From Lentzea albidocapillata (GTDB lineage Bacteria; Actinomycetota; Actinomycetes; Mycobacteriales; Pseudonocardiaceae), in assembly GCF_000719115.1 (NCBI RefSeq), contig NZ_JOEA01000030.1, positions 95,581 to 159,580 on the forward strand: a stretch of DNA of 64,000 bases, written 5' to 3'. The notes below the pieces were generated by a model. That model saw only the letters and a list, made by a program, of their open reading frames with translations. It was not told where the DNA came from and did not search any database. Below, piece after piece: positions 1-8,330 of this stretch. Numbering within the stretch: position 1 is the stretch's first letter; each line of letters starts with the position of its first letter. The position numbers were made by a program, and so were the translations under genes.

Positions 1-1083
1 GGATCCACTTTCACCGTGCCTGCCCAGGCGTCGGAGAAGGAGATGTCACCCGGCCTGCTCACCGCGATGAGCTCGGCGTTCGGGCTGACCGAGGCCCAGG
101 CGCGGCTGCGTCTGGAGAAGGAACAACGCGCGTCGGTCATCGCGCCGCGCGCCGAAAGCGAGGCCGGTGCCGCACTCGCCGGCAGCTGGTTCGACGAGGC
201 GAAGAACCGCCTGGTCGTGGCCGTGACGGACCGGACGGCCGCACGAAAGGTCGAGGCCACCGGTGCCGAAGCCGTGGTCGTCGGTCGTTCGGCCGGGTCG
301 ATGACGGCGCAGAAGAACCGCCTCGACGCCCTGTCCGCGTCCGGTTCGGTGCCGTCCGCCGTCGCGAGCTGGCACCCCGACCCGCGCACCGGAACCGTGG
401 TGGTGAACGTCGAGGCGGGCAAGCAGACCGCTGAGGTGGCCTCGTTCCTGGACAAGGCACGTCAGCTCGGCTCCATCACCGTGCGCACCGATGGTGTGCA
501 GCAGCCGCAGCCGTTCGCGGCCGGCACGGTCGGCGGCGACCCGTACTACACCGGCAACGTCCGCTGCTCCATCGGTTTCTCGGTGCACGGCGGCTACGTC
601 ACGGCGGGCCACTGTGGCGGGAACGGCGCGGCCGTCTACGGCTGGGACCGCTCCTACCAGGGCAACTTCGCCGGTTCCTCGTTCCCCGGCAACGACTACG
701 CGTGGGTGCGCATCGGCGGCGGCTGGTGGACCGTGCCCGTCGTGCTCGGCTGGGGCCGCGTTCCCGACGCGCTGGTGCGCGGTTCGTGGGAGGCGCCGGT
801 CGGCACCTCGGTCTGCCGCTCGGGTTCGACGACCCAGTGGCACTGCGGCGTGATCCAGAGCCGCAACGAGACGATCCGCTACGCGCAGGGCGACGTGCAC
901 CAGATGGCGGGCACGAGCGTCTGCGCCCAGGGTGGCGACTCCGGTGGTTCGTTCATCACCGGTGACCAGGCCCAGGGCGTCACGTCCGGCGGCTACGGCA
1001 ACTGCACCAGCGGCGGTCGCACGTGGTTCCAGCCGATCAACGAGATCCTCAACGTCTACGGCTTGAGGCTGCACACCGCCTGA
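1..1083 (+). CDS. Secreted S1-family serine protease with pro-region (5' end outside window)
   Basis: Chymotrypsin-fold protease of the streptogrisin / alpha-lytic type. The frame is open from base 1, and the first possible start is a GTG at 16 without a signal peptide behind it, so the true start and export signal almost certainly lie upstream. Roughly the first 170 residues look like the folding pro-region; the mature domain starts near the GGDPYYTGN segment. The catalytic triad is visible as His in TAGHCGG, Asp in NDYAWV and Ser in GGDSGGS. Cysteines flank the His (RCS...GHCG) and occur again near the Ser, as expected for disulfide pairs. It probably degrades extracellular protein. It ends at a strong hairpin shared with the convergent amylase gene. 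Confidence 0.85.
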   Translation, partial: GSTFTVPAQASEKEMSPGLLTAMSSAFGLTEAQARLRLEKEQRASVIAPRAESEAGAALAGSWFDEAKNRLVVAVTDRTAARKVEATGAEAVVVGRSAGSMTAQKNRLDALSASGSVPSAVASWHPDPRTGTVVVNVEAGKQTAEVASFLDKARQLGSITVRTDGVQQPQPFAAGTVGGDPYYTGNVRCSIGFSVHGGYVTAGHCGGNGAAVYGWDRSYQGNFAGSSFPGNDYAWVRIGGGWWTVPVVLGWGRVPDALVRGSWEAPVGTSVCRSGSTTQWHCGVIQSRNETIRYAQGDVHQMAGTSVCAQGGDSGGSFITGDQAQGVTSGGYGNCTSGGRTWFQPINEILNVYGLRLHTA

Positions 1084-1092
1084 TGAGAACTC

Positions 1093-1127
1093 CCGGCTGT
1101 CCACCGCGTGAAGCGGTGGACAGCCGG
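1093..1127. terminator. Bidirectional hairpin terminator
   Basis: A perfect 15-bp stem (1093-1107 with 1113-1127) and a 5-base GTGAA loop lie between the stop of the protease gene and the stop of the convergent amylase gene. There is no T-run, which is usual for high-GC actinomycete terminators. Confidence 0.8.
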
Positions 1128-1135
1128 TGACTCTT

Positions 1136-2497
1136 TCAGCGTGCGTTGACGTGCAGTGCCAGGGCGGTCCCGGCGCCGAGCGTCGTCGTGAACCGGCCGG
1201 AGGAGTCGACGGTCACGCGGACGCAGCCGTTCTCCTGGACGTTGCAGTAGCTCCCGGCGGGCAGCGCGGTCTGGAACGTGCGGGTCACCGCGAAGGTCTC
1301 GCGGTTGATCGCGACGAAGCCCTTGCTGCCGCGGCCGAACGCGATCAGGTCGAACCCGTTGTCCTGCCAGTTGTTCACGTCCGTGCCCGCGACGGTGTTG
1401 CGGAACGCCACCATGTTCGCGATCTGCGTCCAGGCGTGCTGGCACTTCCAGCCGCTGTAACAGACGGAGTTGCCGGGCGGACCGGCGTCCTTGTCGCTGA
1501 ACTCGTAACCCGAATACACCTGTGGCGCACCGTAGTTCCACGCCAGCATGAAGACGTTCGCCAGCGTGTAGGTCGAGCCGTCCTTGTACGTCAAGGTGGA
1601 GTTGTTGCGCTCGGTGTCCCAGTTGTCGACGAACGGCCGTGCCTGACCGCTGGGCAAGAAGCCCCACGGCTGCCCGAACGTCTTCAGGTAGGCCAGGTTC
1701 TCGTTCTGGAAGATCCGCTTGAGGTCGTAGGCGTAGCGGAACTCGTCCACGTCACCCGACCCCGTGTACTCGCCGGGCTGCACGGCCTCGCCCGCGCCGT
1801 AGATCACCTCGTGCACCCAGAACACGTTGGGGTTGCTCAGCTTGCCCTTGATCGCGGCGAGGTCACCGGCGGCCATGTGCTTGGCCGCGTCAATGCGGAA
1901 CCCGTCGACGCCCATCGAGATCAACCGGTTCAGGTACGCGGCGATCGCCCCGCGCACGTAGTCGCTGCCGGTGTCCAGATCGGACAGACTCACGAGCTCG
2001 CAGTTCTGGACGTTGTAGCGGTCCTGGTAGTTGTTGATCGGCGAGCGGCACGGGTGGAAGTCCCAGTCGCTGTAGACACCGGGGTAGTTGTACTTGGAAT
2101 AGCCGGTGCCGCCGGTACCCGTGCCCGATCCGGCGCTCATGTGGTTGATCACCGCGTCGGCGATGACCTTCACACCCGCGTTGTGGCAGGTGCCGACCAT
2201 GTTCCGGAAGGCGTTCTCGTCGCCGAGACGCCCGGCGATCCGGTAGCTGACGGGCTGGTAGCTGGTCCACCACTGCGGACCCTGGACGTGCTCGGTCGCG
2301 GGCGAGACCTCGACGTAGCCGTAGCCCTTGGGGCCGAGAACGTTCGTGCATTCCGCCGCCACGCGGGCGAACGGCCATTGGAACAGGGTGACGGTGATGT
2401 CCTTGGCGCCCGGTGGCGCCGCAAGACTTTGCACCGGTGTGGACAGTCCGACGATCAGCAGCACCGCTAGCAGGGTGCGCGAAGCCGAGGAAACCAC
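1136..2497 (-). CDS. Secreted alpha-amylase (GH13)
   Basis: Extracellular starch-hydrolysing enzyme of about 453 residues. I chose the GTG at 2497 because AAGGAGA precedes it and the protein then begins with a signal peptide (hydrophobic [10 protein letters not shown], cleavage near SLAAPPG); a longer frame reaches 2557. GH13 conserved regions are present in order: DAVINH (region I), GFRIDAAKH with the nucleophile Asp, FWVHEVIY with the acid/base Glu, and FVDNWDTER with the stabilising Asp. The length fits a single catalytic unit with its C-terminal beta domain and no starch-binding module. It is a single gene with its own upstream operator-like palindrome. Confidence 0.9.
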   Translation of the reverse strand: MVSSASRTLLAVLLIVGLSTPVQSLAAPPGAKDITVTLFQWPFARVAAECTNVLGPKGYGYVEVSPATEHVQGPQWWTSYQPVSYRIAGRLGDENAFRNMVGTCHNAGVKVIADAVINHMSAGSGTGTGGTGYSKYNYPGVYSDWDFHPCRSPINNYQDRYNVQNCELVSLSDLDTGSDYVRGAIAAYLNRLISMGVDGFRIDAAKHMAAGDLAAIKGKLSNPNVFWVHEVIYGAGEAVQPGEYTGSGDVDEFRYAYDLKRIFQNENLAYLKTFGQPWGFLPSGQARPFVDNWDTERNNSTLTYKDGSTYTLANVFMLAWNYGAPQVYSGYEFSDKDAGPPGNSVCYSGWKCQHAWTQIANMVAFRNTVAGTDVNNWQDNGFDLIAFGRGSKGFVAINRETFAVTRTFQTALPAGSYCNVQENGCVRVTVDSSGRFTTTLGAGTALALHVNAR

Positions 2498-2553
2498 GTT
2501 GTCTCCTTGCTGCAGGGGTTCACTGAAGGTCGTAGCATCCGCAGGCACACCCG

Positions 2554-2565
2554 GCAAAGCGTTGC
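2554..2565. promoter_or_regulatory. LacI-type operator candidate upstream of the amylase gene
   Basis: GCAAAGCGTTGC is an inverted repeat (GCAA-N4-TTGC) with a central CG-rich core, 57 bp upstream of the amylase start. LacI-family maltose regulators bind TTGCAA-like repeats at actinomycete amylase promoters, so this may be the control site. No regulator gene is adjacent. Confidence 0.35.
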
Positions 2566-2609
2566 AAGAACTTTCTGGAGTAATTCGGCCTAGTGCGCAG
2601 CTTGCTGCC

Positions 2610-3194
2610 CTACCGCCGGCTCACGAGGAGGTAGCGCTCGTCGTCGATCGAACGGCCCCACAGGTCCTCGCTCGTCAACGGGGTGACGACGGCTTCCGCG
2701 CGCACGCCGAGCACCAGTTCGCGGGTCTGCGCGGAGGTCAGTCCGGCGCCGGTCGACCACCGGCCCTCCACCAGCAGGAGAACGCCGTCCGGCGCCAGCA
2801 ACGACACCCACTCCTCCAGCGCCGCGGCCGGATCCGGCAACGCCCACAGCACGTGCCGCGCCAGCACGACGTCGAAGGACGCCTTCGGGTGCGGCGGGTG
2901 AGCCGCGTCGCCGGTGCCGAACTCGACGGCCACGCCCGCCGCCGACGCCTTGGCCCGTGCGGCCCTCACCATCTCCTCGGACAGGTCCAGGCCGTGCACG
3001 TCGTGGCCGGCTTCGGCGAGCAGCACGGACAGGCTGCCGGTGCCGCATCCGAGGTCCACGACGCAGGACGCCTCGGGTACGAGCGGCAGGAGGAGCCGAG
3101 CCCAGGCGTCACGCACCCGTGGATCGCGCAACCCGTGGTCTGGCTCGTCGTCGAACGTCGCTGCGTGCTGGTCCCAGAACTCACGTGTCGTCAC
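2610..3194 (-). CDS. Class I SAM-dependent methyltransferase
   Basis: A 194-residue Rossmann methyltransferase. The SAM-binding motif I is [14 protein letters not shown] (about residues 47-60), followed by the acidic end of beta2 (GLDLSEEMV) and the motif II region [17 protein letters not shown]. The length and the [13 protein letters not shown] opening are typical of small-molecule methyltransferases (UbiE/type 11 class). Nothing around it identifies the substrate. It starts about 80 bp from the next gene, which runs the other way. Confidence 0.75.
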   Translation of the reverse strand: MTTREFWDQHAATFDDEPDHGLRDPRVRDAWARLLLPLVPEASCVVDLGCGTGSLSVLLAEAGHDVHGLDLSEEMVRAARAKASAAGVAVEFGTGDAAHPPHPKASFDVVLARHVLWALPDPAAALEEWVSLLAPDGVLLLVEGRWSTGAGLTSAQTRELVLGVRAEAVVTPLTSEDLWGRSIDDERYLLVSRR

Positions 3195-3262
3195 AGTTCA
3201 GTTTTGCCTAAGGGACCATCAAGCCTTGCCCAAATGAGATGCGGACCTCGTCGTACGGTCCC

Positions 3263-3268
3263 TAACCT
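3263..3268 (+). promoter_or_regulatory. -10 element (TAACCT) of a leaderless start
   Basis: TAACCT lies 6 bases before the ATG at 3275, and there is no ribosome binding site, so transcription would start at or next to the start codon. Confidence 0.4.
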
Positions 3269-3274
3269 CGACCC

Positions 3275-3391
3275 ATGAGGCTTGTGCTCTGGCTCACACT
3301 CGCGGGCGTGTTCGCGCTCAGCGGTGACCACGCGCTCGCGGCCGTCCTGGTGATGCTCCTCGTCGGCTGCGCTACGGACCGCGTGCGCTGA
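3275..3391 (+). CDS. Small hydrophobic peptide (38 aa), unknown
   Basis: This short frame encodes one hydrophobic stretch (LVLWLTLAGVFAL), then a polar SGDH, then a second hydrophobic stretch (ALAAVLVMLLVGCA) and a TDRVR tail. It could therefore be a membrane hairpin or a tiny membrane protein. Support for it being real is the -10-like TAACCT six bases upstream of the ATG, matching other leaderless genes in this window, and the divergent arrangement with the methyltransferase. I do not recognise a family. Confidence 0.4.
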   Translation: MRLVLWLTLAGVFALSGDHALAAVLVMLLVGCATDRVR

Positions 3392-3500
3392 ACTGTTCAG
3401 CTCCGGCTGCACGGTTGGATTCATGCTGGCCGGTGAGATCCATGCCGTCCAGCCGGCGCGAACACTGGACAGGCCGGGCGAAGAAGGCTAGATCTGCCCG

Positions 3501-4658
3501 GTGCGAGTCGTGGTTGTCTCCGGGGGCGATCCCGGTCATGTGGTGCCGGCCATCGCGTTGTGCCTGCGGTTCACGGAGGCCGGCGACACCCCGGTCCTGC
3601 TGACCGGTGAACGCTGGGTCGAACCCGCGATCGCCGAGGGGATCGCGGCCTCGCGAGTGCCCGGCCTGTCGCTGGACGACCTGAAGGACGTGCCGGATCT
3701 CGGGCGGGCGCTGCACGACCAGGCCGCGACGCTGGCGTTGGCCCTCGCCCCTCAACTCGCCGCGCTGGAACCGGATCTGGTGGTGTGCGACGTTCTCGCG
3801 CTGGGCGCGAGCATGGCCGCCGAACTGGCCGGCGTGCCGTGGGTGCAGCTGTCGCCGCATCCGCTCTACGAACCGTCGAAGTGGCTGCCGCCGATGGGCA
3901 GCGGGCTGGCGGCCGGAACCGGCGTGCGCGGAAAGCTGCGCGACTCGGTGCTGCGGGCGCTGACGGCCAGGTCGCTGAGGCAGGGCGAACGCCAGCGTGC
4001 CGTTGTGCGGCAGCGGATCGGGCTCGACGCCCAGGGAACGGGACCGGCGGCGCGGTTGATCGCGACGTTGCCCGCGCTGGAGGTGCCGCGGCCGGACTGG
4101 CCGCGGGACGCGCACGTCGTGGGGCCGCTGCTGTGGGAGGCGAGCAAGGAGACGCTGACCCCGCCACCGGGTGACGCTCCGCTGGTGATGATCGCCCCCT
4201 CGACGGCGTGGACCGGGACGCGGGGCATGGCGGAGATGACGCTGGAAGCGTTGCGGGACAAGGGTGTACGGGCCGTGGTGTCGACGTTCGCGCCCGCGCC
4301 GGCCGATCTGCCGTCGTGGGCGCGGTCCGGGCCGGGTGATCAGGACGCGCTGCTGCGCCAGGCCGCGGTGCTGGTGTGCGGTGGCGGGCACGGGATGCTG
4401 GTCAAGGCGTTGCGGGCCGCCGTTCCCGTCGTGGTGGTGCCCGGTGGCGGTGACCAGTGGGAGATGGCGTGCCGGATCGCGCGGCAGGGGAGCGGGCTCG
4501 TTGTGCGTCCGTCCACTGTGGAGGGTCTGGGGGACGCCGTGACGCGGGTCCTGGGCGATCCGGGCTTCGCCGCCGCGGCGGCCCGGGCGGCGGCGACGAT
4601 CGACGATGTTCGAGATCCTGTGGAGGTATGTCGGACTGCGTTGAGTCTTGCGCGTTGA
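3501..4658 (+). CDS. GT1-type glycosyltransferase (MGT/UGT-like)
   Basis: A 385-residue GT-B glycosyltransferase. The N-terminal half starts with the classic VVVSGGDPGHVVPAIAL segment, which binds acceptors near the Gly/His loop. The C-terminal half has the nucleotide-sugar region VCGGGHGMLVKAL...VPGGGDQWEMACRI, equivalent to the GT1 donor-binding signature. Such enzymes in actinomycetes glycosylate macrolides, glycopeptide aglycones or lipids. No biosynthetic cluster surrounds it, so the substrate is unknown; macrolide-inactivating transferases are one possibility. Its stop codon lies inside a CebR-like operator for the next gene. Confidence 0.75.
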   Translation: MRVVVVSGGDPGHVVPAIALCLRFTEAGDTPVLLTGERWVEPAIAEGIAASRVPGLSLDDLKDVPDLGRALHDQAATLALALAPQLAALEPDLVVCDVLALGASMAAELAGVPWVQLSPHPLYEPSKWLPPMGSGLAAGTGVRGKLRDSVLRALTARSLRQGERQRAVVRQRIGLDAQGTGPAARLIATLPALEVPRPDWPRDAHVVGPLLWEASKETLTPPPGDAPLVMIAPSTAWTGTRGMAEMTLEALRDKGVRAVVSTFAPAPADLPSWARSGPGDQDALLRQAAVLVCGGGHGMLVKALRAAVPVVVVPGGGDQWEMACRIARQGSGLVVRPSTVEGLGDAVTRVLGDPGFAAAAARAAATIDDVRDPVEVCRTALSLAR

Positions 4659-4669
4659 GAGCGCTCCCA
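4656..4669. promoter_or_regulatory. CebR-like operator
   Basis: TGAGAGCGCTCCCA differs at one position from the palindrome TGGGAGCGCTCCCA, the known Streptomyces CebR (cello-oligosaccharide repressor) site. It starts on the TGA stop of the glycosyltransferase and lies 13 bp before the start of the secreted glycosidase gene. Confidence 0.65.
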
Positions 4670-4682
4670 CTTCAATGGACCC

Positions 4683-7600
4683 ATGCGCGTGTCAATGACG
4701 ATGCTCGTGGTGGCGGTGTTGACGATCTCGACGGCAGGGCCGGCGGTGGCACGGCAGGACCGCGCGGCGGCACCTGACCCGTACCCCTCGGTGGGTGCGG
4801 GCACGAACTTCCTCGACCACGCCGGGCTGCTGGGGAACGTCCCGGAGCCGGCCTGGTACGAGGCGAACATCCCGTTCGTCGACCTCCCGGACCGGGAGAT
4901 CCGCGACACCTACTACTACCGCTGGCGCACCTACCGCGAGGCGCTCAAGTACACCGGCCCGAAGGACGGCTGGATCGTCTCCGAGTTCCTCGGCCCGGTC
5001 GGTTACTCGGCCCCGAACGGCGGCATCGTCGCGGCGGCGGGCCACCACGTCTACGAGGGCCGCTGGCTGCGTGACCACCGCTATCTGGACGACTACGTCG
5101 ACTACTGGCTGCGCGGCTCCGGCGCCGGTCCGAAGCCCGCGACCGACTTCCTCAACAAGAACACCACCGACTGGGCCCACCAGTACTCGTTCTGGGCCGC
5201 CGACGCCGTGGCGGCACGTGCCGCGGTCGACGGCCGCTCCCGGTTCGCCACCGATCGGCTGCCCGAGCTCGTGCGGCAGTGGCAGCGCTGGTCACCGCAG
5301 TTCGACCAGGACCTGGGGCTCTACTGGCAGACGCCGGTGTGGGACGCGATGGAGTACACGGCCAGTTCGTACCAGAGCCCCGATCCGTACCACGGTGGTG
5401 ACGGCTTCCGGCCGACCCTCAACGCCTACCAGTACGGCGACGCGCGGGCGATCGCGCAGCTGTTCAAGGCGCGGGGAGACGCAGCGGGCGCGCGCCCCTT
5501 CGACCAGGCCGCGGACGCGTTGCGGGCGAGCCAGGAGCGGTGGCTCTGGGACGACGCGGGCAAGTTCTACAAGCACGTCATGCGCGACGACAACCCCGGC
5601 CGCACCAAGCTCGCCGACCGCGAGGCGATCGGCTTCGTGCCGTGGTACTTCCACATGCCGCCCGCGGCGAACAGCGCTGCGTGGGCGCAACTGACCGACC
5701 CGCAGGGGTTCGCGGCGCCGTACGGGCCGACCACCGCCGAGCGCCGCAGCCCGTGGTTCATGCGGGACGCGCTGAACGGCTGCTGCCGCTGGAACGGCCC
5801 CAGCTGGCCGTTCGCGACCAGCCAGACCCTGACCGCGCTGGCGAACCTGCTGATCGACTACCCGGCGCAGTCCTACGTCGACCGCGACGACTACCTCGCG
5901 GTGCTGCGCGGCTATGCGCTGACACAGCGCAAGAACGGCGAACCCTACGTCGCCGAGGCGCACCACCCCGACGAGAACCGCTGGCTGTACGACGGCAAGG
6001 GCCACAGCGAGGACTACAACCACTCGACGTTCAACGACAACGTGCTGTCCGGCCTGCTCGGCATCCGGCCGCAGCTCGGGACCGCGGTGTCGATCGCTCC
6101 GCTGGTCCCGGACTCCTGGAACCACTTCGCCGCCGAGAACGTGCCGTACCACGGGCACAACCTCACCGTGCTGTGGGACAGGGACGGCAGCCGCTACGGC
6201 AAGGGCGCGGGCCTGCGGGTCTGGCTCGACGGTCGGCTCACGCACACCCAGGCCGGCCTCGCACCGGTGCGCCTGACGATCCCGGCACGGACCTCGGCGG
6301 ACGTCCCGGAGCTCGTCGACGACTTCGCGAACGTCAGCCGCACCGGGTTCCCCACCGCCCGCGCGTCCCACAGCTACAGCGCCGACCCGCCTGCCAAGGC
6401 GATCGACGGCCAGGACTTCCACCTCGACGTGCCCGGCACGCGCTGGACGTCGTACGGCAGCCCGAACTCCGCGGACTGGCTGGAGGTCGACCTCGGCGTG
6501 CCGGCACCGATCTCGGATCTGCGCGTCGTGTTCTACGACGACGGCGGGGGAGTGCGCGTGCCGGCGACGTTCGACCTGCAGTACTGGGACGGCCAGTGGC
6601 GGGACATCCCCGGCCAGCGAAGAACTCCCGCGCAACCGGTGGCACGTCAGCTGAACCGCGTCCTGGTGGAACCGGCGGTGACCACCAGCCGGGTGCGGAT
6701 CCTGCCGCGCCGCGCGGATGGCGGGGCCGTCGGCATCACGTCGTTCTCGTCGTGGCGGTCGCCGGTGCGAGGGCTGCGGGCCTCCATCCCGGACGATCTC
6801 GCGGTCCGCGCCGGAACGGTCGAGACGACCACGACCTTGCAGGCACAGCAACCGTTGCGCGGTGTCCGGGCGACGCTCGCCGTACCGCCGGGGTGGACGG
6901 CGGTGCCACTGTCGTCGGCCTACGCCGCACAGCTCGGGACGGGCCGGAGTCTCGTCACCCGGTGGCGCGTTACGGCACCTACCGGCCTGGGACTGGGTGA
7001 GCGGGCGCCGATCCGTTTGCTGGCAACGGCTTCCGGCGACAGCGGTGTCACGTCGGCACTGAGCTCCGCGCAGACCGTCTTCGATCCCGCCGCCTACTCC
7101 ACCATCGTCTGGGACGACACCTACGAGACGGACCGTCTCGTCTCGTACCGCGTGGACGGTCCGTTCGGCGAGCCGCCACCGGCGTTGAAGGTCGCGGACG
7201 GCGTGCTGACCGCGAGCGCCGGGACGCGTGCCGGTGCGGTGCTCGCCGCGCCGGTCACCGGTGCCGCCCGAGGCACGGCGGTCGTCGTCGAACCCCGGTC
7301 GTTCGCGGGCTCGGCGCCCGAGGACAGCCTGTTCCTCGGCCAGATCGCCGGGAACCGCGACTTCGCCCTGGCCTGGTTCAACAACGCGGGCAGGGCTTCG
7401 GGCGTGGACGTGACCGTGGCGGGCGTTCGCCGCGGCGACGAGGCCACCGGCGGCTGCTGCGCGACCCTGACCTGGGCACCGGGCGACCGGCTCGCCGTCG
7501 TGGTCGAGAACGGTCAGCTGACCAGCTGGCAGGAGCACGCCGGCCGGTGGACGTTGCTGCGCTCCGCGCCGATCGGGTCCGTGGTGGATCCATCGGTGGT

Positions 7601-7685
7601 CGCGGGATGGGCGCCTGCTCTCGGCCTGCGCCTGGACGCGGGTGCGCTGACGATCGACCGCTTCACCGTGCGCACCAAGGCCTAA
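4683..7685 (+). CDS. Secreted multidomain glycoside hydrolase (MGH1/GH63-like) with discoidin and NEW3-like domains
   Basis: A 1000-residue exported enzyme. A signal peptide (MLVVAVLTIS...AVA) is followed by an (alpha/alpha)6-type catalytic domain at about 60-490, with acidic motifs such as EGRWLRDHRYLDDY, QTPVWDAMEY and GCCRWNGPSWPFATSQ that recall mannosylglycerate hydrolase/GH63 relatives. A discoidin (F5/8 type C) carbohydrate-binding domain follows (about 545-690), then a NEW3-like beta domain (about 700-790) and a C-terminal jelly-roll-like region. The CebR-like box just upstream suggests induction by cello- or other beta-gluco-oligosaccharides. The exact substrate cannot be told from sequence; a plant or fungal glycan is likely. 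Confidence 0.7.
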   Translation: MRVSMTMLVVAVLTISTAGPAVARQDRAAAPDPYPSVGAGTNFLDHAGLLGNVPEPAWYEANIPFVDLPDREIRDTYYYRWRTYREALKYTGPKDGWIVSEFLGPVGYSAPNGGIVAAAGHHVYEGRWLRDHRYLDDYVDYWLRGSGAGPKPATDFLNKNTTDWAHQYSFWAADAVAARAAVDGRSRFATDRLPELVRQWQRWSPQFDQDLGLYWQTPVWDAMEYTASSYQSPDPYHGGDGFRPTLNAYQYGDARAIAQLFKARGDAAGARPFDQAADALRASQERWLWDDAGKFYKHVMRDDNPGRTKLADREAIGFVPWYFHMPPAANSAAWAQLTDPQGFAAPYGPTTAERRSPWFMRDALNGCCRWNGPSWPFATSQTLTALANLLIDYPAQSYVDRDDYLAVLRGYALTQRKNGEPYVAEAHHPDENRWLYDGKGHSEDYNHSTFNDNVLSGLLGIRPQLGTAVSIAPLVPDSWNHFAAENVPYHGHNLTVLWDRDGSRYGKGAGLRVWLDGRLTHTQAGLAPVRLTIPARTSADVPELVDDFANVSRTGFPTARASHSYSADPPAKAIDGQDFHLDVPGTRWTSYGSPNSADWLEVDLGVPAPISDLRVVFYDDGGGVRVPATFDLQYWDGQWRDIPGQRRTPAQPVARQLNRVLVEPAVTTSRVRILPRRADGGAVGITSFSSWRSPVRGLRASIPDDLAVRAGTVETTTTLQAQQPLRGVRATLAVPPGWTAVPLSSAYAAQLGTGRSLVTRWRVTAPTGLGLGERAPIRLLATASGDSGVTSALSSAQTVFDPAAYSTIVWDDTYETDRLVSYRVDGPFGEPPPALKVADGVLTASAGTRAGAVLAAPVTGAARGTAVVVEPRSFAGSAPEDSLFLGQIAGNRDFALAWFNNAGRASGVDVTVAGVRRGDEATGGCCATLTWAPGDRLAVVVENGQLTSWQEHAGRWTLLRSAPIGSVVDPSVVAGWAPALGLRLDAGALTIDRFTVRTKA

Positions 7686-8290
7686 CCGCAGACGCGCTCG
7701 ACCAGGACCTGCCAGCTGGTGATCAGGTTGTTCACCACGGCTTCCGGGTCGGGCGCGTCCTCGTCCTGAGCCCGCAGGTAGAGCAGGATCGGCCCTTCCA
7801 GCGCCGCCACGAGCTGCAACGCGAGGGTGCCGCTGGCGGCGTCGTCCGGACACGCCTCGGTGAGCAGCATGTGGACGTGGAACAGCGAGGGACTGTCGCC
7901 GGCGGGCACTGGCTGGCCGGGGTCCAGGGACGCGCGCGCCAGGACCGTGTGCTCGACGAGGAACTCGAGCCGTGCGCGTCCGAACGCGACCAGCCGTTCG
8001 GTCGCCGAGGCCCCTGGCCCGAGCGGCGGCGGACCGGCCATCACCCGTTGCTGGAAGAGCTTCTCCTCCTCGTCCAGCAACGTGTGGAAGATGCCCGCAC
8101 GGGTGCGGAAGCGCCGGAACACCGTGCCCTTGCCGAGTCCGGCACGTTCGGCGAGGCCGTCCATCGTGACCCTGTCCGCGCCCAGTTCCGCGACCATCTC
8201 CCGGGCGACCTCGATCAGGTGAGCACGGTTGCGCGCGGCATCGGCCCGCTCCTCGCGAGGACGGCCCAGCGGCAGCGCGGCAGGTTCCAC
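7682..8290 (-). CDS. TetR-family transcriptional regulator
   Basis: A 202-residue repressor. The N-terminal helix-turn-helix (about residues 25-70) reads RVTMDGLAERAGLGKGTVFRRF, the TetR signature. The C-terminal ligand domain resembles the TetR_C group seen in regulators of oxidoreductases and efflux pumps. Its stop overlaps that of the convergent glycosidase gene by four bases. It is 40 bp upstream of, and read in the same direction as, the end of the acyl-CoA synthetase gene, so it may be co-transcribed with the SDR/DUF5938/FadD operon or stand alone. Ligand unknown. Confidence 0.8.
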   Translation of the reverse strand: MEPAALPLGRPREERADAARNRAHLIEVAREMVAELGADRVTMDGLAERAGLGKGTVFRRFRTRAGIFHTLLDEEEKLFQQRVMAGPPPLGPGASATERLVAFGRARLEFLVEHTVLARASLDPGQPVPAGDSPSLFHVHMLLTEACPDDAASGTLALQLVAALEGPILLYLRAQDEDAPDPEAVVNNLITSWQVLVERVCG

Positions 8291-8330
8291 TGCCCGAACG
8301 CTACCCGTCGATCTCCGCTCGGCAGTGAGG

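Noticed and set aside
3191..3424. 77-residue minus-strand frame in the intergenic space
   Set aside because: No ribosome binding site, charged low-complexity sequence; the plus-strand 38-residue frame has better promoter context.
5292..7853. 853-residue open frame on the minus strand inside the large glycosidase gene
   Set aside because: Arg/Ala/Gly-rich shadow frame with no domain; the plus frame has signal peptide and domains.
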